13,731 nt of DNA. Source: Deltaproteobacteria bacterium. GTDB taxonomy: Bacteria > Desulfobacterota > Syntrophia > Syntrophales > Smithellaceae. Positions 1 through 7,697 of the stretch are shown here, piece by piece. Under the pieces are notes generated by a model that was given only the letters and a program-made list of their open reading frames with translations, was not told the DNA's origin and made no database searches. Where the stretch lies: NCBI GenBank assembly GCA_017860985.1, contig JAGFXG010000006.1, positions 1-13,731 of the forward strand, given 5' to 3'. The position numbers were made by a program, and so were the translations under genes. The stretch's first letter is position 1. Each line of letters opens with the position of its first letter.

Positions 1-792
1 CACCGCCTTGCGAACGATGCGGCGGTTGATCTTCATTTCGTTTTTTGGATAGGCGATCAGCAGCGCACGGTCGCAAAGCGCATTGATCCTTCTGGGAATC
101 CCCTCGGAAAAATAATATATTGAATGATATGCTCCGGGAGTGATCTGGATCTTTCCGGGACCACCGGCCACACGCAGACGATGGACAACATATCGCCGGA
201 CATCGTCGGGCGAAAGAGGGCGAAGCTCGCAGCGCACGGTGATGCGTTCATTGAGCTGCCTGAGCGCCGGCAAAGCAAGCGTTGTTCTGAGTTCGGGCTG
301 TCCGACCAGGATAATATTCAGGAGCTTTTCCTTTTCCGTTTCCAGGTTGGAGAGCATCCGGATCTGTTCGAGCACGCCATGGGAGAGGTTCTGCGCCTCG
401 TCAATGAGTAAAATCGCATTTCGCCCCTCGGCAAAGTTGACCAGCAGAAATCCGTTTAGTGCATCCACATAAGCCTTCTTTGTTCTGGGCTCATCCGCAA
501 GGGGTATGCCGAATTCCCGGCAAATGGTGTCCAGCAGATCCATTTCCGAAATGGAGGTGTTGAAGATAAGAGCGGTTTCCACCAGACCATCGAGCACGGC
601 CAGGAGAGCCCGGCATATCGTTGTTTTACCGGTGCCGATATCGCCGGATATCATCATGAAGCCCTTTTTCTCCACGATTCCGTAAATCATATAGTTGAGA
701 GCGTCACGATGCTGTTCGCTCAAAAACAGATAGCCCGGCTCAGGGGACAATTTGAACGGATTTTCATTTAAACCAAAAAACTCTGTATACAT
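1..792 (-). CDS. ExeA/GspA-type AAA+ ATPase, partial (C-terminus beyond left edge)
   Basis: Hand translation from the ATG at 792 stays open for 264 codons to base 1, so the C-terminus is missing. The N-terminus (MYTEFFGLNENPF) is the usual opening of the ExeA family. Visible motifs are Walker A GDIGTGKT (residues 50-57), Walker B ILLIDEAQ (about 128-134), a sensor-1-like GQPEL (164-168) and a sensor-2-like GIPRRIN (231-237). In Aeromonas, ExeA works with ExeB at the inner membrane and peptidoglycan to let the GspD secretin reach the outer membrane; such proteins often carry a C-terminal peptidoglycan-binding or membrane segment, which would lie outside the window. The gene starts 28 bases after gspC and is probably the next gene in the same operon. 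A GGAG lies 12 bases before the ATG, a rather long spacing, but an in-frame TGA two codons upstream excludes a longer ATG form. Family assignment is firm; the T2SS role comes from context. Confidence 0.9.
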   Translation of the reverse strand, partial: MYTEFFGLNENPFKLSPEPGYLFLSEQHRDALNYMIYGIVEKKGFMMISGDIGTGKTTICRALLAVLDGLVETALIFNTSISEMDLLDTICREFGIPLADEPRTKKAYVDALNGFLLVNFAEGRNAILLIDEAQNLSHGVLEQIRMLSNLETEKEKLLNIILVGQPELRTTLALPALRQLNERITVRCELRPLSPDDVRRYVVHRLRVAGGPGKIQITPGAYHSIYYFSEGIPRRINALCDRALLIAYPKNEMKINRRIVRKAV

Positions 793-820
793 GGGCAGTC
801 AATTCTCCATATAAGGCGGC

Positions 821-1735
821 TTATTGAAAAGTATAGTTAATCGTCTCTTTCTTCCCCGAGCGTATCAGGTTGACCGATACGCTTCCGCCTGTCTGCATCG
901 CATTGAATAAATTGACAATATCGTCTGCACTTTCCAGCTTCTTATTATTTACATCCACGACAACATCACCGTTTTGCAGACCCAGCCGCTGATATACACT
1001 GCCGGGTACGATATTGGAAACAATGAATCCCTGCGGGACGCCGGCGGAAAGGAAAGGCCTGACAATCGCCTGGCTCATGGCGGATTTTATATCACTGAAA
1101 GCCTCTACGGATTCCTGCCTGCTAATCCCCACAGATTCGACTCCCGTAACGGAAGGCCCTCCCGTCAAGGCACCTTTATCGACATCCTTGACCTTCATCA
1201 CAAACTCTTTTTCGCCATCCTGCAGAACGGCCGTATTGCGCGTAATGCGAATCAGTCTGGCCGAACCGATCATCTCTCCCAGTTTGTAGAGTTTCTGTTT
1301 GCCTTTACCTTTTTCTTCAACAATAACATAGCCTATGGATTCATTTATGGCAACTGTCCCTTTCAAATCAAAGGCCGTATATTCCTCGCTGGGTAAAAAA
1401 TCTCCAACCGCGTTTTCATTAGCGACGGGCTGAAGCGTTGTTAAAAACAAGTTTCGTTCTGTAATGATTTTATATTGTTCGGCACCGGGCGCCTGCATCA
1501 AGGGTTCCACCGCGACCACAGGCTGAACATTCCCGTCTGTCGAACGATAAACCATTCTCAAGCCAATCACATTATAAAAGATGTCCACCAGAAGAAAAGA
1601 GCAAATCGTAATGACAGCAACTATGATGAAGGGCTTCACATAATCTGCCAGCAGCGAGACGTCACCCTCGACGGCTGTGATCCGGTCCCACCCTGTTCTC
1701 ATCAGACGGATGATATTTGCCCACATTTCATTCAT
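821..1735 (-). CDS. gspC: type II secretion system protein GspC (HR domain plus PDZ)
   Basis: 304 residues. A short cytoplasmic N-terminus is followed by one membrane helix (about 35-56). The periplasmic homology region (about 88-185) begins with YKIITERNLFL, the characteristic start of the GspC HR domain, which binds the periplasmic N0 domain of the secretin. A linker leads to a C-terminal PDZ domain (about 225-303) with VPQGFIVSNIVPGSVYQRLG followed by LQNGDVVVDVNN, typical of GspC PDZ ligand grooves. GspC links the inner-membrane platform to GspD and contributes to substrate recognition. It lies 33 bases after gspN and 28 bases before the ExeA-like gene. A second in-frame ATG at residue 4 is possible; neither start has a strong ribosome site (AGGG lies 10 bases before the first). 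GspC usually heads a T2SS operon; here it is near the end. Confidence 0.93.
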   Translation of the reverse strand: MNEMWANIIRLMRTGWDRITAVEGDVSLLADYVKPFIIVAVITICSFLLVDIFYNVIGLRMVYRSTDGNVQPVVAVEPLMQAPGAEQYKIITERNLFLTTLQPVANENAVGDFLPSEEYTAFDLKGTVAINESIGYVIVEEKGKGKQKLYKLGEMIGSARLIRITRNTAVLQDGEKEFVMKVKDVDKGALTGGPSVTGVESVGISRQESVEAFSDIKSAMSQAIVRPFLSAGVPQGFIVSNIVPGSVYQRLGLQNGDVVVDVNNKKLESADDIVNLFNAMQTGGSVSVNLIRSGKKETINYTFQ

Positions 1736-1768
1736 GTCATCTTATCCCTGCTGCGGCCGTCCCGTTCA

Positions 1769-2596
1769 TTAAATATAGCGGAATGACGGGCTGGCCAGCG
1801 TCCCACCTACCGTAACATTCATTTTAACATTATTATTGCCGGACATCTCCAGCACACCCTTTAGGTTAAGCCGGCTTTCCTCCAAACGGGGTGCGAGCTG
1901 AATATCGCCCTGTAAAGAGCATTTCATCCGCGATCCTAAAATTTCAAATTTTTCAAGCGTTACGCTGCCACTCTGCCATTTGGCACTCACCTCACCGCGG
2001 TCATACTCAAAACGGCTGACCCCCAAAAACGGTTCCGGCAACGCGTAGCTTCCCCCCGTCAGAAAAAGAAGCATTTTCCCGGTGGAAATCCGGTTTGCAG
2101 GGTTCTCGAGAACATAAGTCGCCGATCCCTTCGCATGGCCTGTCAATCCTCTGATCAGGGGAAAGACAGCCGGGTTACAGCGCGCTATGTCAATATCCTG
2201 AAAATGGATGCTTCCCCCGGAAGGCGGATTTGCATGGTCAAAGGAAAGGAAATCAGCACGGCCTCCCAAGCTCCCGCCATATGCCCTGCTGTTAAAATAA
2301 ACGGTTTTGTTTTTCCGGAAAACGCTGAACGGATTGAATTGCAGATCCATAAACTCACCCCGGAATAAAGCGTCGGAGGGCGCCTGCCCGGAATGCACCG
2401 TTACATCTTTGAGCTTGATGCCCAGAGGCACAGAGGGGCGCAACGAACCGGCTTCCAAAAGATAACCGGCTGAATTCACGGCGGCCTCCAGTCTTTGCAG
2501 AACCACCTGCGAGGGGAAAAGAAAATACAAAAACACACCGGTAATGCCGATCGCGTAAATCGTGAGCCAGAGAATCCTGTTTTTCAAGAAGTGCAT
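1769..2596 (-). CDS. gspN: type II secretion system protein GspN
   Basis: 275 residues with one N-terminal membrane helix (about 8-27, ending YFLFPSQVV). A periplasmic beta-rich domain follows, with alternating hydrophobic patterns such as SIHFQDIDIA and the closing stretch VKMNVTVGGTLASPSFRYI. This ending resembles the AsmA/LptC-like repeats seen in GspN proteins. GspN is an accessory bitopic inner-membrane component found in only some T2SS; its exact role is not settled. The start is five bases after the gspM stop, and the GGAGGT at 2608-2613, inside the end of gspM, is its likely ribosome site with a longish 11-base spacer. The identification rests on position directly after gspL-gspM plus the family-like topology. 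Confidence 0.85.
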   Translation of the reverse strand: MHFLKNRILWLTIYAIGITGVFLYFLFPSQVVLQRLEAAVNSAGYLLEAGSLRPSVPLGIKLKDVTVHSGQAPSDALFRGEFMDLQFNPFSVFRKNKTVYFNSRAYGGSLGGRADFLSFDHANPPSGGSIHFQDIDIARCNPAVFPLIRGLTGHAKGSATYVLENPANRISTGKMLLFLTGGSYALPEPFLGVSRFEYDRGEVSAKWQSGSVTLEKFEILGSRMKCSLQGDIQLAPRLEESRLNLKGVLEMSGNNNVKMNVTVGGTLASPSFRYI

Positions 2597-2601
2597 GGCG
2601 T

Positions 2602-3162
2602 CTATTGACCTCCAGACCGCGAAGATGCCGGCGCATAAGAGGCAATAATAAACTGGGCGTTTATGTAATCCGGATTTTCCTTCATTTTTTCCACCGTGAG
2701 TCGTTTGATTCGAATCAGTTCGTCGGGCGATTCGATCTGATAGATAAAATCCGCGAGCTGCTTGATTGTTATTTTTTCAAGTTTCAGATCGGTGAGCGTT
2801 TCTTCAAAGGAGGTGGACTTGACACCCTGCATGGAATTCATGTGTGTGATTGATCCCCTGACATTGGCAGAATACGCTTTTTTCTCCAGGTAGGAAAAAA
2901 GCGTAAAATTGGAACGCCGCAAACCAAGCGTTTTCTTCATCCGCGATATTTTGGCATTCTGAACAGCCAGTTCGGCATCAATCTTTACCAGTTCATCAAG
3001 TTTTTTTGAATTGCCGGTGATAGATTTTTTCATTTTGGCCCGGGAATCCCACAGCGGGAAAACGACAAACCTGAGCACCAGGGTGAAAATCACCACGGCG
3101 GCACAGGCGGCAATAAGGTAACGCTGCCTGGTGTCCAGTTTTGTCCAGTATTCCCTGATCAT
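2602..3162 (-). CDS. gspM: type II secretion system protein GspM
   Basis: 186 residues. The N-terminal cytoplasmic tail MIREYWTKLDTRQR is followed by a single membrane helix (about 15-36). Next come a charged, probably coiled-coil stretch (about 41-80) and a periplasmic ferredoxin-like domain (about 100-180) containing KLEKITIKQLADFIYQIE. GspM pairs with GspL through both the coiled coil and the ferredoxin-like domain and stabilises the inner-membrane platform. Its ATG overlaps the gspL stop by four bases (ATGA, 3159-3162), a sign of translational coupling. The sequence is poorly conserved between species, as usual for GspM, so topology and position carry the assignment. Confidence 0.9.
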   Translation of the reverse strand: MIREYWTKLDTRQRYLIAACAAVVIFTLVLRFVVFPLWDSRAKMKKSITGNSKKLDELVKIDAELAVQNAKISRMKKTLGLRRSNFTLFSYLEKKAYSANVRGSITHMNSMQGVKSTSFEETLTDLKLEKITIKQLADFIYQIESPDELIRIKRLTVEKMKENPDYINAQFIIASYAPASSRSGGQ

Positions 3163-4688
3163 AGCAGCTCTATCCTCAAATCGAAATTCACCCTGGCACC
3201 TTCCTTATTGAGGCTGGTAGAATTGATGACGACGTTTTTGAAGTACTTCGATTTTGAAAGGTCGTTTTTGACAGACGTCACGTCATCGATTTTTTTTGCC
3301 TCTCCTTTGAGCAAAACGACATTGTTTTCATAATGAAAATGTTTAATTTGAACATCCAGCAAGGGCGAAATCAGCCTGGACATGTCCTTTAATAATTCCA
3401 GAACACTGACCCCTGAATGGCCGTCGCCCGCCCCGTAAATCTTTTTGTCTTCAGCGAGCTTGGTTTTTAGCTGCTGCACCGGATCAACCATCACGGCAGG
3501 CGGCGGATAATACTTTTGAAAGATTCGAGTGATCCGGCTTTTGAGTGCGTTGGCCTGCTTCGCCTGTACCTGATAATCAAGAACCAGATCAACTGCCACC
3601 ATAAAAAGCATGATGCCCAGAACGGCAGCTCCCCACCGCAATTCTTTTTTTAAACCGAAGCCAACGCTTTTTCGCGTGAATTCGCCCTGGATAAAATTAA
3701 AGGATTTGCGCGATGAAAAGGCTCTTTTCACATTGGAAAGAGCGGTATTCATAATGGACGGCTGATAACGATCCTGCAGGTTTTTGTCAATGTCCAGTTG
3801 CCCAAACATGTTAGTATCCAGAACTGTTACAGGCGCACGAAAGTTTTTTTCGAGTTCTCCCATGAGCGGTTCAAATAAGGCTCCGCTTCCCGTAACCATG
3901 ATCTGGGCCGGTGAACTGTGCAGGGTTTCGTTAAGCAGCATAAATTCAATGGTGCTTTTGAGGGACACGCAAAACTGGCGGCAGACAGCTGTTGCCCTTG
4001 TGATGTTCGTTCCATAGCTGGCATCGATTTTTGCGGATTCAGCCTCCGCGGCACTGCAGGATAAATCCTGTGCCAGAGCGGCCGTAACGGTATTGCCGCC
4101 AAAGGCAAAGGAGCGGATCTGGATCAGGGTGTTTTTTTCATAAAATGCCGCGAACGTGGAGGAAGCGCCGATATCGAGCACGATGCCCACGCCGGTTAAG
4201 GCTTTTTGCTCCAGAAACGGCAAAACAAGAGTCGATGATGAGATATCGATGGCAATGACATCCCCGAAACGCCCTTCAACCGCCGAAAGGATTTTCCGGA
4301 TTTTTTCTTTCTCGACGGCTGCCACCAGCAGACCCTCTTCGGGCAAAGGCAGGTAATCGACAACAACCTTCTCGATGGGTAAGGGCAGGAGCGGTTCCAG
4401 TTCAAAAGGCAGTGTCTTTTTGATCTTACCGTCATCGTGAAAAGGCAGGTGTACCTGCCGAAACATGACGTCGGAAGGCGGCAGCGAAACAACGCAGCGA
4501 ATCCTTGACGGCGCAGCGGGCAGAATCATCCCTGCCATTTTTTCCAATGCCGCATCCAGATCAACGCCTTCTTCAAGGTGCACGGTTTCGGCGGCAATCA
4601 CACGCATGGCCGAACGGCCCCTGGGGATGGCCAGCACAGCTTTGATTGCATCCGTGCCAATATCCAGACCGAGAATCATTTCCGGCAT
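3159..4688 (-). CDS. gspL: type II secretion system protein GspL, PilM-like actin fold
   Basis: 509 residues, longer than the roughly 400 usual for enteric GspL. Residues 1-320 form an actin-like cytoplasmic domain with a phosphate-1 type loop LGLDIGTDAIKAVL, a phosphate-2 type loop VLDIGASSTFAAF (170-182) and an adenosine-type motif MVTGSGALFEPL (264-275). These are the nucleotide-binding elements of PilM/FtsA, which classic GspL proteins have lost. One membrane helix follows (about 352-371), then a periplasmic coiled coil and a ferredoxin-like domain (about 425-509, SVLELLKDMSRLISPLLDV). The protein therefore looks like a PilM-type head joined to a PilN/GspL-type membrane and periplasmic part. 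In T2SS, GspL docks the GspE ATPase to the membrane and partners GspM. Its ATG shares one base with the gspK stop (TAATG); an alternative ATG sits at residue 4. Confidence 0.93.
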   Translation of the reverse strand: MPEMILGLDIGTDAIKAVLAIPRGRSAMRVIAAETVHLEEGVDLDAALEKMAGMILPAAPSRIRCVVSLPPSDVMFRQVHLPFHDDGKIKKTLPFELEPLLPLPIEKVVVDYLPLPEEGLLVAAVEKEKIRKILSAVEGRFGDVIAIDISSSTLVLPFLEQKALTGVGIVLDIGASSTFAAFYEKNTLIQIRSFAFGGNTVTAALAQDLSCSAAEAESAKIDASYGTNITRATAVCRQFCVSLKSTIEFMLLNETLHSSPAQIMVTGSGALFEPLMGELEKNFRAPVTVLDTNMFGQLDIDKNLQDRYQPSIMNTALSNVKRAFSSRKSFNFIQGEFTRKSVGFGLKKELRWGAAVLGIMLFMVAVDLVLDYQVQAKQANALKSRITRIFQKYYPPPAVMVDPVQQLKTKLAEDKKIYGAGDGHSGVSVLELLKDMSRLISPLLDVQIKHFHYENNVVLLKGEAKKIDDVTSVKNDLSKSKYFKNVVINSTSLNKEGARVNFDLRIELL

Positions 4689-5662
4689 TAATCCTGTCTC
4701 CAGCTCATGATTTTAAAAGGTGAACGCTGCATAACACCCGTAATGTTCTGTTTCATCTTATCACTCACACCGGTTGTGTAAATCTTGAAATAATTGCTTT
4801 TCGCAACGTTAATCAAACCCGAATTGACCGTTATACCCCCCATACCGGAGACTTTTTTATACCAGTCAACGGATGACAGATCATTGTTCGTATTTTTCCG
4901 ATACTCGTCTATTCGATCAGCTAATTCATCCGTGATCTCCGGAGAAAGGGCTCTCAGGACCATTTTGGGCGCCGTATTGATACTGATGACCCCTGTGCCG
5001 TAAATGGTCAAAAACTGTGACAGAGCGGGTGTTTTTTTTGTTCCGCCAAAAAGTTCATTTGTAATGCCTTTTACCATAAGCAATTCCTCAATGCAATCCA
5101 GCGGCGCGTTTTTTGCGGTATAGGGTACAGACAATGACGAGTAGTAGGAGCTTTCCGCACCCATGCCGGTGATTTCCTCATTGTCATCCATCCAGTCAAT
5201 GATGGCGTCCACAATTTCCACCGCTTTTGCTTCCTCCAGATCAAATTCCTTCTGTTTCAAAAGCCGAAGCAGGACCTCTTTGATGTCGCTATTCACCGTG
5301 CTGCCGGTCACAAGCTTATTGAGCGGAATCTTCCCTTTTTCATCTTCAATTCTGACAATGAAAGAACCGTTGCTAAACAATGCCTTGGACTTTGCGGACA
5401 AAACCTCGGCCTGCGCCCAGTCATCGCGCAGGGTTTCATATTCGCTTTTCGCATCAGCCAGCAGGGCGGCGGCGGCGTAAAAACCTGATTTGGCGATATA
5501 GACAAGCTTAAGACCATCGCCGGTATTGGCCGCGTGATAAATGTCGGAGCGCGACGACCGGTTCAACTCCAGGGCGGCAGCCACCAGGATGCTGAGAATC
5601 AGGATGACTGTGATCAGTGCAATGCCTGAATGACTGTTGAAGATTCTTTTCAAACGCTTCAT
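4688..5662 (-). CDS. gspK: minor pseudopilin GspK
   Basis: 324 residues, normal for GspK. A short basic leader MKRLKRIFNSHSG ends at the prepilin peptidase site, G13 followed by IALITVILILS. As in other GspK proteins, the +5 glutamate found in the other pseudopilins is absent (Thr here), which fits a subunit at the very tip of the pseudopilus. The large globular domain contains IDWMDDNEE (155-163), a conserved GspK segment in the metal-binding region, and a helix-hairpin-like region with VISINTAPKMVLRAL (225-239). GspK caps the pseudopilus with GspI and GspJ and needs processing by the GspO peptidase, which is not encoded here. It overlaps gspJ by four bases (ATGA). Confidence 0.94.
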   Translation of the reverse strand: MKRLKRIFNSHSGIALITVILILSILVAAALELNRSSRSDIYHAANTGDGLKLVYIAKSGFYAAAALLADAKSEYETLRDDWAQAEVLSAKSKALFSNGSFIVRIEDEKGKIPLNKLVTGSTVNSDIKEVLLRLLKQKEFDLEEAKAVEIVDAIIDWMDDNEEITGMGAESSYYSSLSVPYTAKNAPLDCIEELLMVKGITNELFGGTKKTPALSQFLTIYGTGVISINTAPKMVLRALSPEITDELADRIDEYRKNTNNDLSSVDWYKKVSGMGGITVNSGLINVAKSNYFKIYTTGVSDKMKQNITGVMQRSPFKIMSWRQD

Positions 5663-6324
5663 TTTTTCACCGGTATAAACACTTTTGTCGCAAATCTGTA
5701 GGGCTTATCTGCGTCCCGGGCGTTGGCCAGGATCAGCTCAATTTGAACCATGGCAGGCGGCCTGCCTTTTTGCGACTCCGAAGAAGATTCAGTATCCCAG
5801 GAGTCCTGCTCGTCTCCGCTTTCATTGTAAAATTTAAAATTCAGGGACTGAAGATTCTGGCAAATGATGATTCCTCCTTCGGCTTTCTTATTCAGGTCCG
5901 GTTTGGCCCGGGCAACATCGGAACGCCAGAGCGAAAAACCACCATTTTTATCCTCCCGGACAAAATAGCTGATTTCAGCCGGAGTGCCGGAAACCTCACC
6001 TTCATCGAAAACGAGATGGGCTGCGGACCAGAACGTAATCGCCCCGAAGTTACGTTTGCCAATGGTGCCATCTTCCGACTGCAGCACAAAGGCATCTTTT
6101 GAGCGCTGCAGCGAGGTCAAATCTCTGCTCATTCTGTCCAGTGTCACTCGCGCCATTTGATAAATGCGGGAATCTTCGCCCAGTTCCCTGATGTTGGTCA
6201 ACACCCCGCTGTATGCGGCATAGATCGTCGTCAAGACAACCCCCAGGATCGAAATGGCAATCAAAAGCTCCAGGAGCGTGAAACCACGCGGGCAGGAATG
6301 ATGTGCGGGCAACCTGTCTGACAT
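5659..6324 (-). CDS. gspJ: minor pseudopilin GspJ
   Basis: 221 residues. The leader MSDRLPAHHSCPRG ends at the prepilin cleavage site G14, followed by FTLLELLIAISILGVVLT with glutamate at +5. The domain that follows matches GspJ in length and in features such as YQMARVTLDRMSRDLTSL (about 55-72) and a long low-complexity acidic loop rich in Glu/Ser/Asp (about 170-185) before a final strand region. GspJ forms the tip complex with GspI and GspK. It begins three bases after the gspI stop and overlaps gspK by four bases, so the three tip subunits are translationally linked. Confidence 0.93.
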   Translation of the reverse strand: MSDRLPAHHSCPRGFTLLELLIAISILGVVLTTIYAAYSGVLTNIRELGEDSRIYQMARVTLDRMSRDLTSLQRSKDAFVLQSEDGTIGKRNFGAITFWSAAHLVFDEGEVSGTPAEISYFVREDKNGGFSLWRSDVARAKPDLNKKAEGGIIICQNLQSLNFKFYNESGDEQDSWDTESSSESQKGRPPAMVQIELILANARDADKPYRFATKVFIPVKK

Positions 6325-6327
6325 GAT

Positions 6328-6696
6328 TCACATCCCGCCTGTTCTGTAGAGAACAAGCTGATAGTTCCCACCCGTTTTAAGAACTTTGTGGAAGACATTT
6401 ACTTCGATTTTTTTGAGCTTTGCAATTTGCGTGTCCGTCACCTGGATTGTCCAGCCATAAGCGGGATAGTCCGGGGTAAAATCTCCTTCCTGGCTTTTAT
6501 TGTCGGTGGATTGGTTCGCTTCAATTTCCGCCATTTTACGCTGAGCCAAAAGCGACGCCGTGGTAAGAAAACGCGCCTCGCCGGCCATGGAAATGCTCTG
6601 CGACTGCATGTGAAAAACCGCCACAAGGGCCATGGCCAGGATAGACATGGCAACCATGACTTCCAGAAGCGTAAAGCCGGCTTTTTTATAAAGCAC
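6328..6696 (-). CDS. gspI: minor pseudopilin GspI (GTG start preferred)
   Basis: I prefer the GTG at 6696, giving 122 residues with a short leader MLYKKAG before FTLLEVMVAMSILAMALVAV (+5 glutamate present). This is the normal GspI size and leader length. The purine tract AAGGGGGGAA (6701-6710) sits four bases upstream, and the overlap with the end of gspH is then only 11 bases. An in-frame ATG at 6765 would add 23 residues and overlap gspH by 80 bases, which is less likely. The rest (ASLLAQRKMAEIEANQ, then YGWTIQVTDTQIAKLKKIEV) matches the GspI pattern of an alpha spine followed by a small beta domain. GspI nucleates the GspI-J-K tip complex. Confidence 0.9.
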   Translation of the reverse strand: MLYKKAGFTLLEVMVAMSILAMALVAVFHMQSQSISMAGEARFLTTASLLAQRKMAEIEANQSTDNKSQEGDFTPDYPAYGWTIQVTDTQIAKLKKIEVNVFHKVLKTGGNYQLVLYRTGGM

Positions 6697-7258
6697 TGCT
6701 TTCCCCCCTTTTTGCTGTGTCCCTACCAAAACCGTCATCAGGCGAAATCTCAACATATTGATCATAAACAGCGGCGACTCCCAGAAAGGGATTCACGACC
6801 AGCGTCATCCTGTCTTCATTTTCTCCCAGGTGAATGATCACCGGCGAACAGACATTATTCCGTCCAAACGTGATTTTCACAACACCTTCTGAAATCTTTT
6901 CATCTTTCTGGTTGATGACATCTAGAACGGCCACGCCTGCCGGAAATTTTATTGCTTTCTTTTTGATTTCATCCTTCTTTTCCGGGGTCATATCGGATGT
7001 GATCACATAGTAACTTGCCCCTCGGATATCCAGCATCAGGACATAATCCATCTGATCACGGACCGCTTCCGCGCGCAACTGCCGTTCCAGGCCGATGATC
7101 CGGCGCGATACTTTTTTGAGGTTGTTGACCGTCAGGATATCGCGTGTCGTGGGCACTGCAAGGGCCAGAATCACACCGATCAGTCCGATCACCACGAGCA
7201 GCTCAACGAGCGTAAAACCCTGTTTATTCAATTTCCCAGTTATTGATGTCCTTATCAA
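6686..7258 (-). CDS. gspH: minor pseudopilin GspH (TTG start preferred)
   Basis: The reading frame extends back to an ATG at 7477, but those first residues are only the out-of-frame shadow of gspG. The genuine product begins just before KLNKQGFTLVELLVVIGLIG. No ATG or GTG is well placed. TTG at 7258 has GGAGAGG (7262-7268) upstream with about 6 bases of spacing from GGAG and gives 190 residues with leader MIRTSITGKLNKQG. A second TTG at 7231 is possible but has only a weak ribosome site. The +5 glutamate is present. GspH sits between the major pseudopilin and the tip complex. On the 7258 start, it overlaps gspG by 35 bases. Identity is firm; the exact start is not. Confidence 0.88.
   Translation of the reverse strand: MIRTSITGKLNKQGFTLVELLVVIGLIGVILALAVPTTRDILTVNNLKKVSRRIIGLERQLRAEAVRDQMDYVLMLDIRGASYYVITSDMTPEKKDEIKKKAIKFPAGVAVLDVINQKDEKISEGVVKITFGRNNVCSPVIIHLGENEDRMTLVVNPFLGVAAVYDQYVEISPDDGFGRDTAKRGESSAL
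6701..6710 (-). promoter_or_regulatory. purine-rich ribosome-binding tract before gspI GTG
   Basis: AAGGGGGGAA on the minus strand ends four bases before the GTG at 6696. It lies inside the end of gspH and favours the GTG start over the upstream ATG at 6765. Confidence 0.55.
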
Positions 7259-7676
7259 AGTCCTCTCCACCCGGTTCCCCGTCGCCGCCGTAACTGGTAA
7301 TATCAAAGTCTCCGTGGCTTCCGGGACACACATAAACAAATTCATTTTTCCAGGGATCTTTGGGAACCTTCCCTTTTTCCAGGTAGCCTCCCTTGCGCCA
7401 GTTTTTCGGCAGATTGCCCGAGGTGGGAGCCTCAACGAGGGCTTTGAGCCCCTGTTCGGTTGTCGGATAACTGCCATTGTCCAGTTTATACATTTTCAGT
7501 GCGGTTTCTATGCCAACGATCTGCATCTTTGCCGTCTGCTGCTTGGCCTTGTCTGATTCCCCCATGAAACGCGGAAGAATGATACCGGCCAGCAGTCCTA
7601 AAATGACAATGACCACCATCAGCTCAATGAGCGTAAAACCGGCTTCCCTGTCCCTTTTTTTACTTTGCTTGTTCAT
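7224..7676 (-). CDS. gspG: major pseudopilin GspG
   Basis: 150 residues, the standard GspG length. A basic leader (MNKQSKKRDREAG) ends at the prepilin peptidase site before FTLIELMVVIVILGLLAGII, with the +5 glutamate. Family hallmarks follow: DNGSYPTTEQGLKALVEAP in the pseudopilin core, and a C-terminal calcium-site loop SYGGDGEPGGEDFDKDI before a closing W. Calcium binding by this loop stabilises GspG in characterised systems; the acidic residues needed are present. GspG polymerises into the pseudopilus that pushes exoproteins through the secretin. An AGAGG seven bases before the ATG serves as ribosome site. It follows gspF after 21 bases. Confidence 0.97.
   Translation of the reverse strand: MNKQSKKRDREAGFTLIELMVVIVILGLLAGIILPRFMGESDKAKQQTAKMQIVGIETALKMYKLDNGSYPTTEQGLKALVEAPTSGNLPKNWRKGGYLEKGKVPKDPWKNEFVYVCPGSHGDFDITSYGGDGEPGGEDFDKDINNWEIE
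7262..7268 (-). promoter_or_regulatory. ribosome-binding site supporting the gspH TTG start
   Basis: GGAGAGG on the minus strand lies inside the last codons of gspG, with six bases between GGAG and the TTG at 7258. It is the best Shine-Dalgarno match near the gspH leader and decides the preferred start. Confidence 0.5.
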
Positions 7677-7697
7677 TATTAAACCTCTTTTGTTGTA

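Noticed and set aside
5620..5662. Missing +5 glutamate in GspK as a possible defect
   Set aside because: Lack of Glu at +5 is normal for GspK, which sits at the pseudopilus tip.
7259..7477. N-terminal 73 codons of the long reading frame ending at 6686
   Set aside because: They overlap gspG out of frame and precede a prepilin leader that would then be absurdly long. They are a shadow of gspG, not part of gspH.
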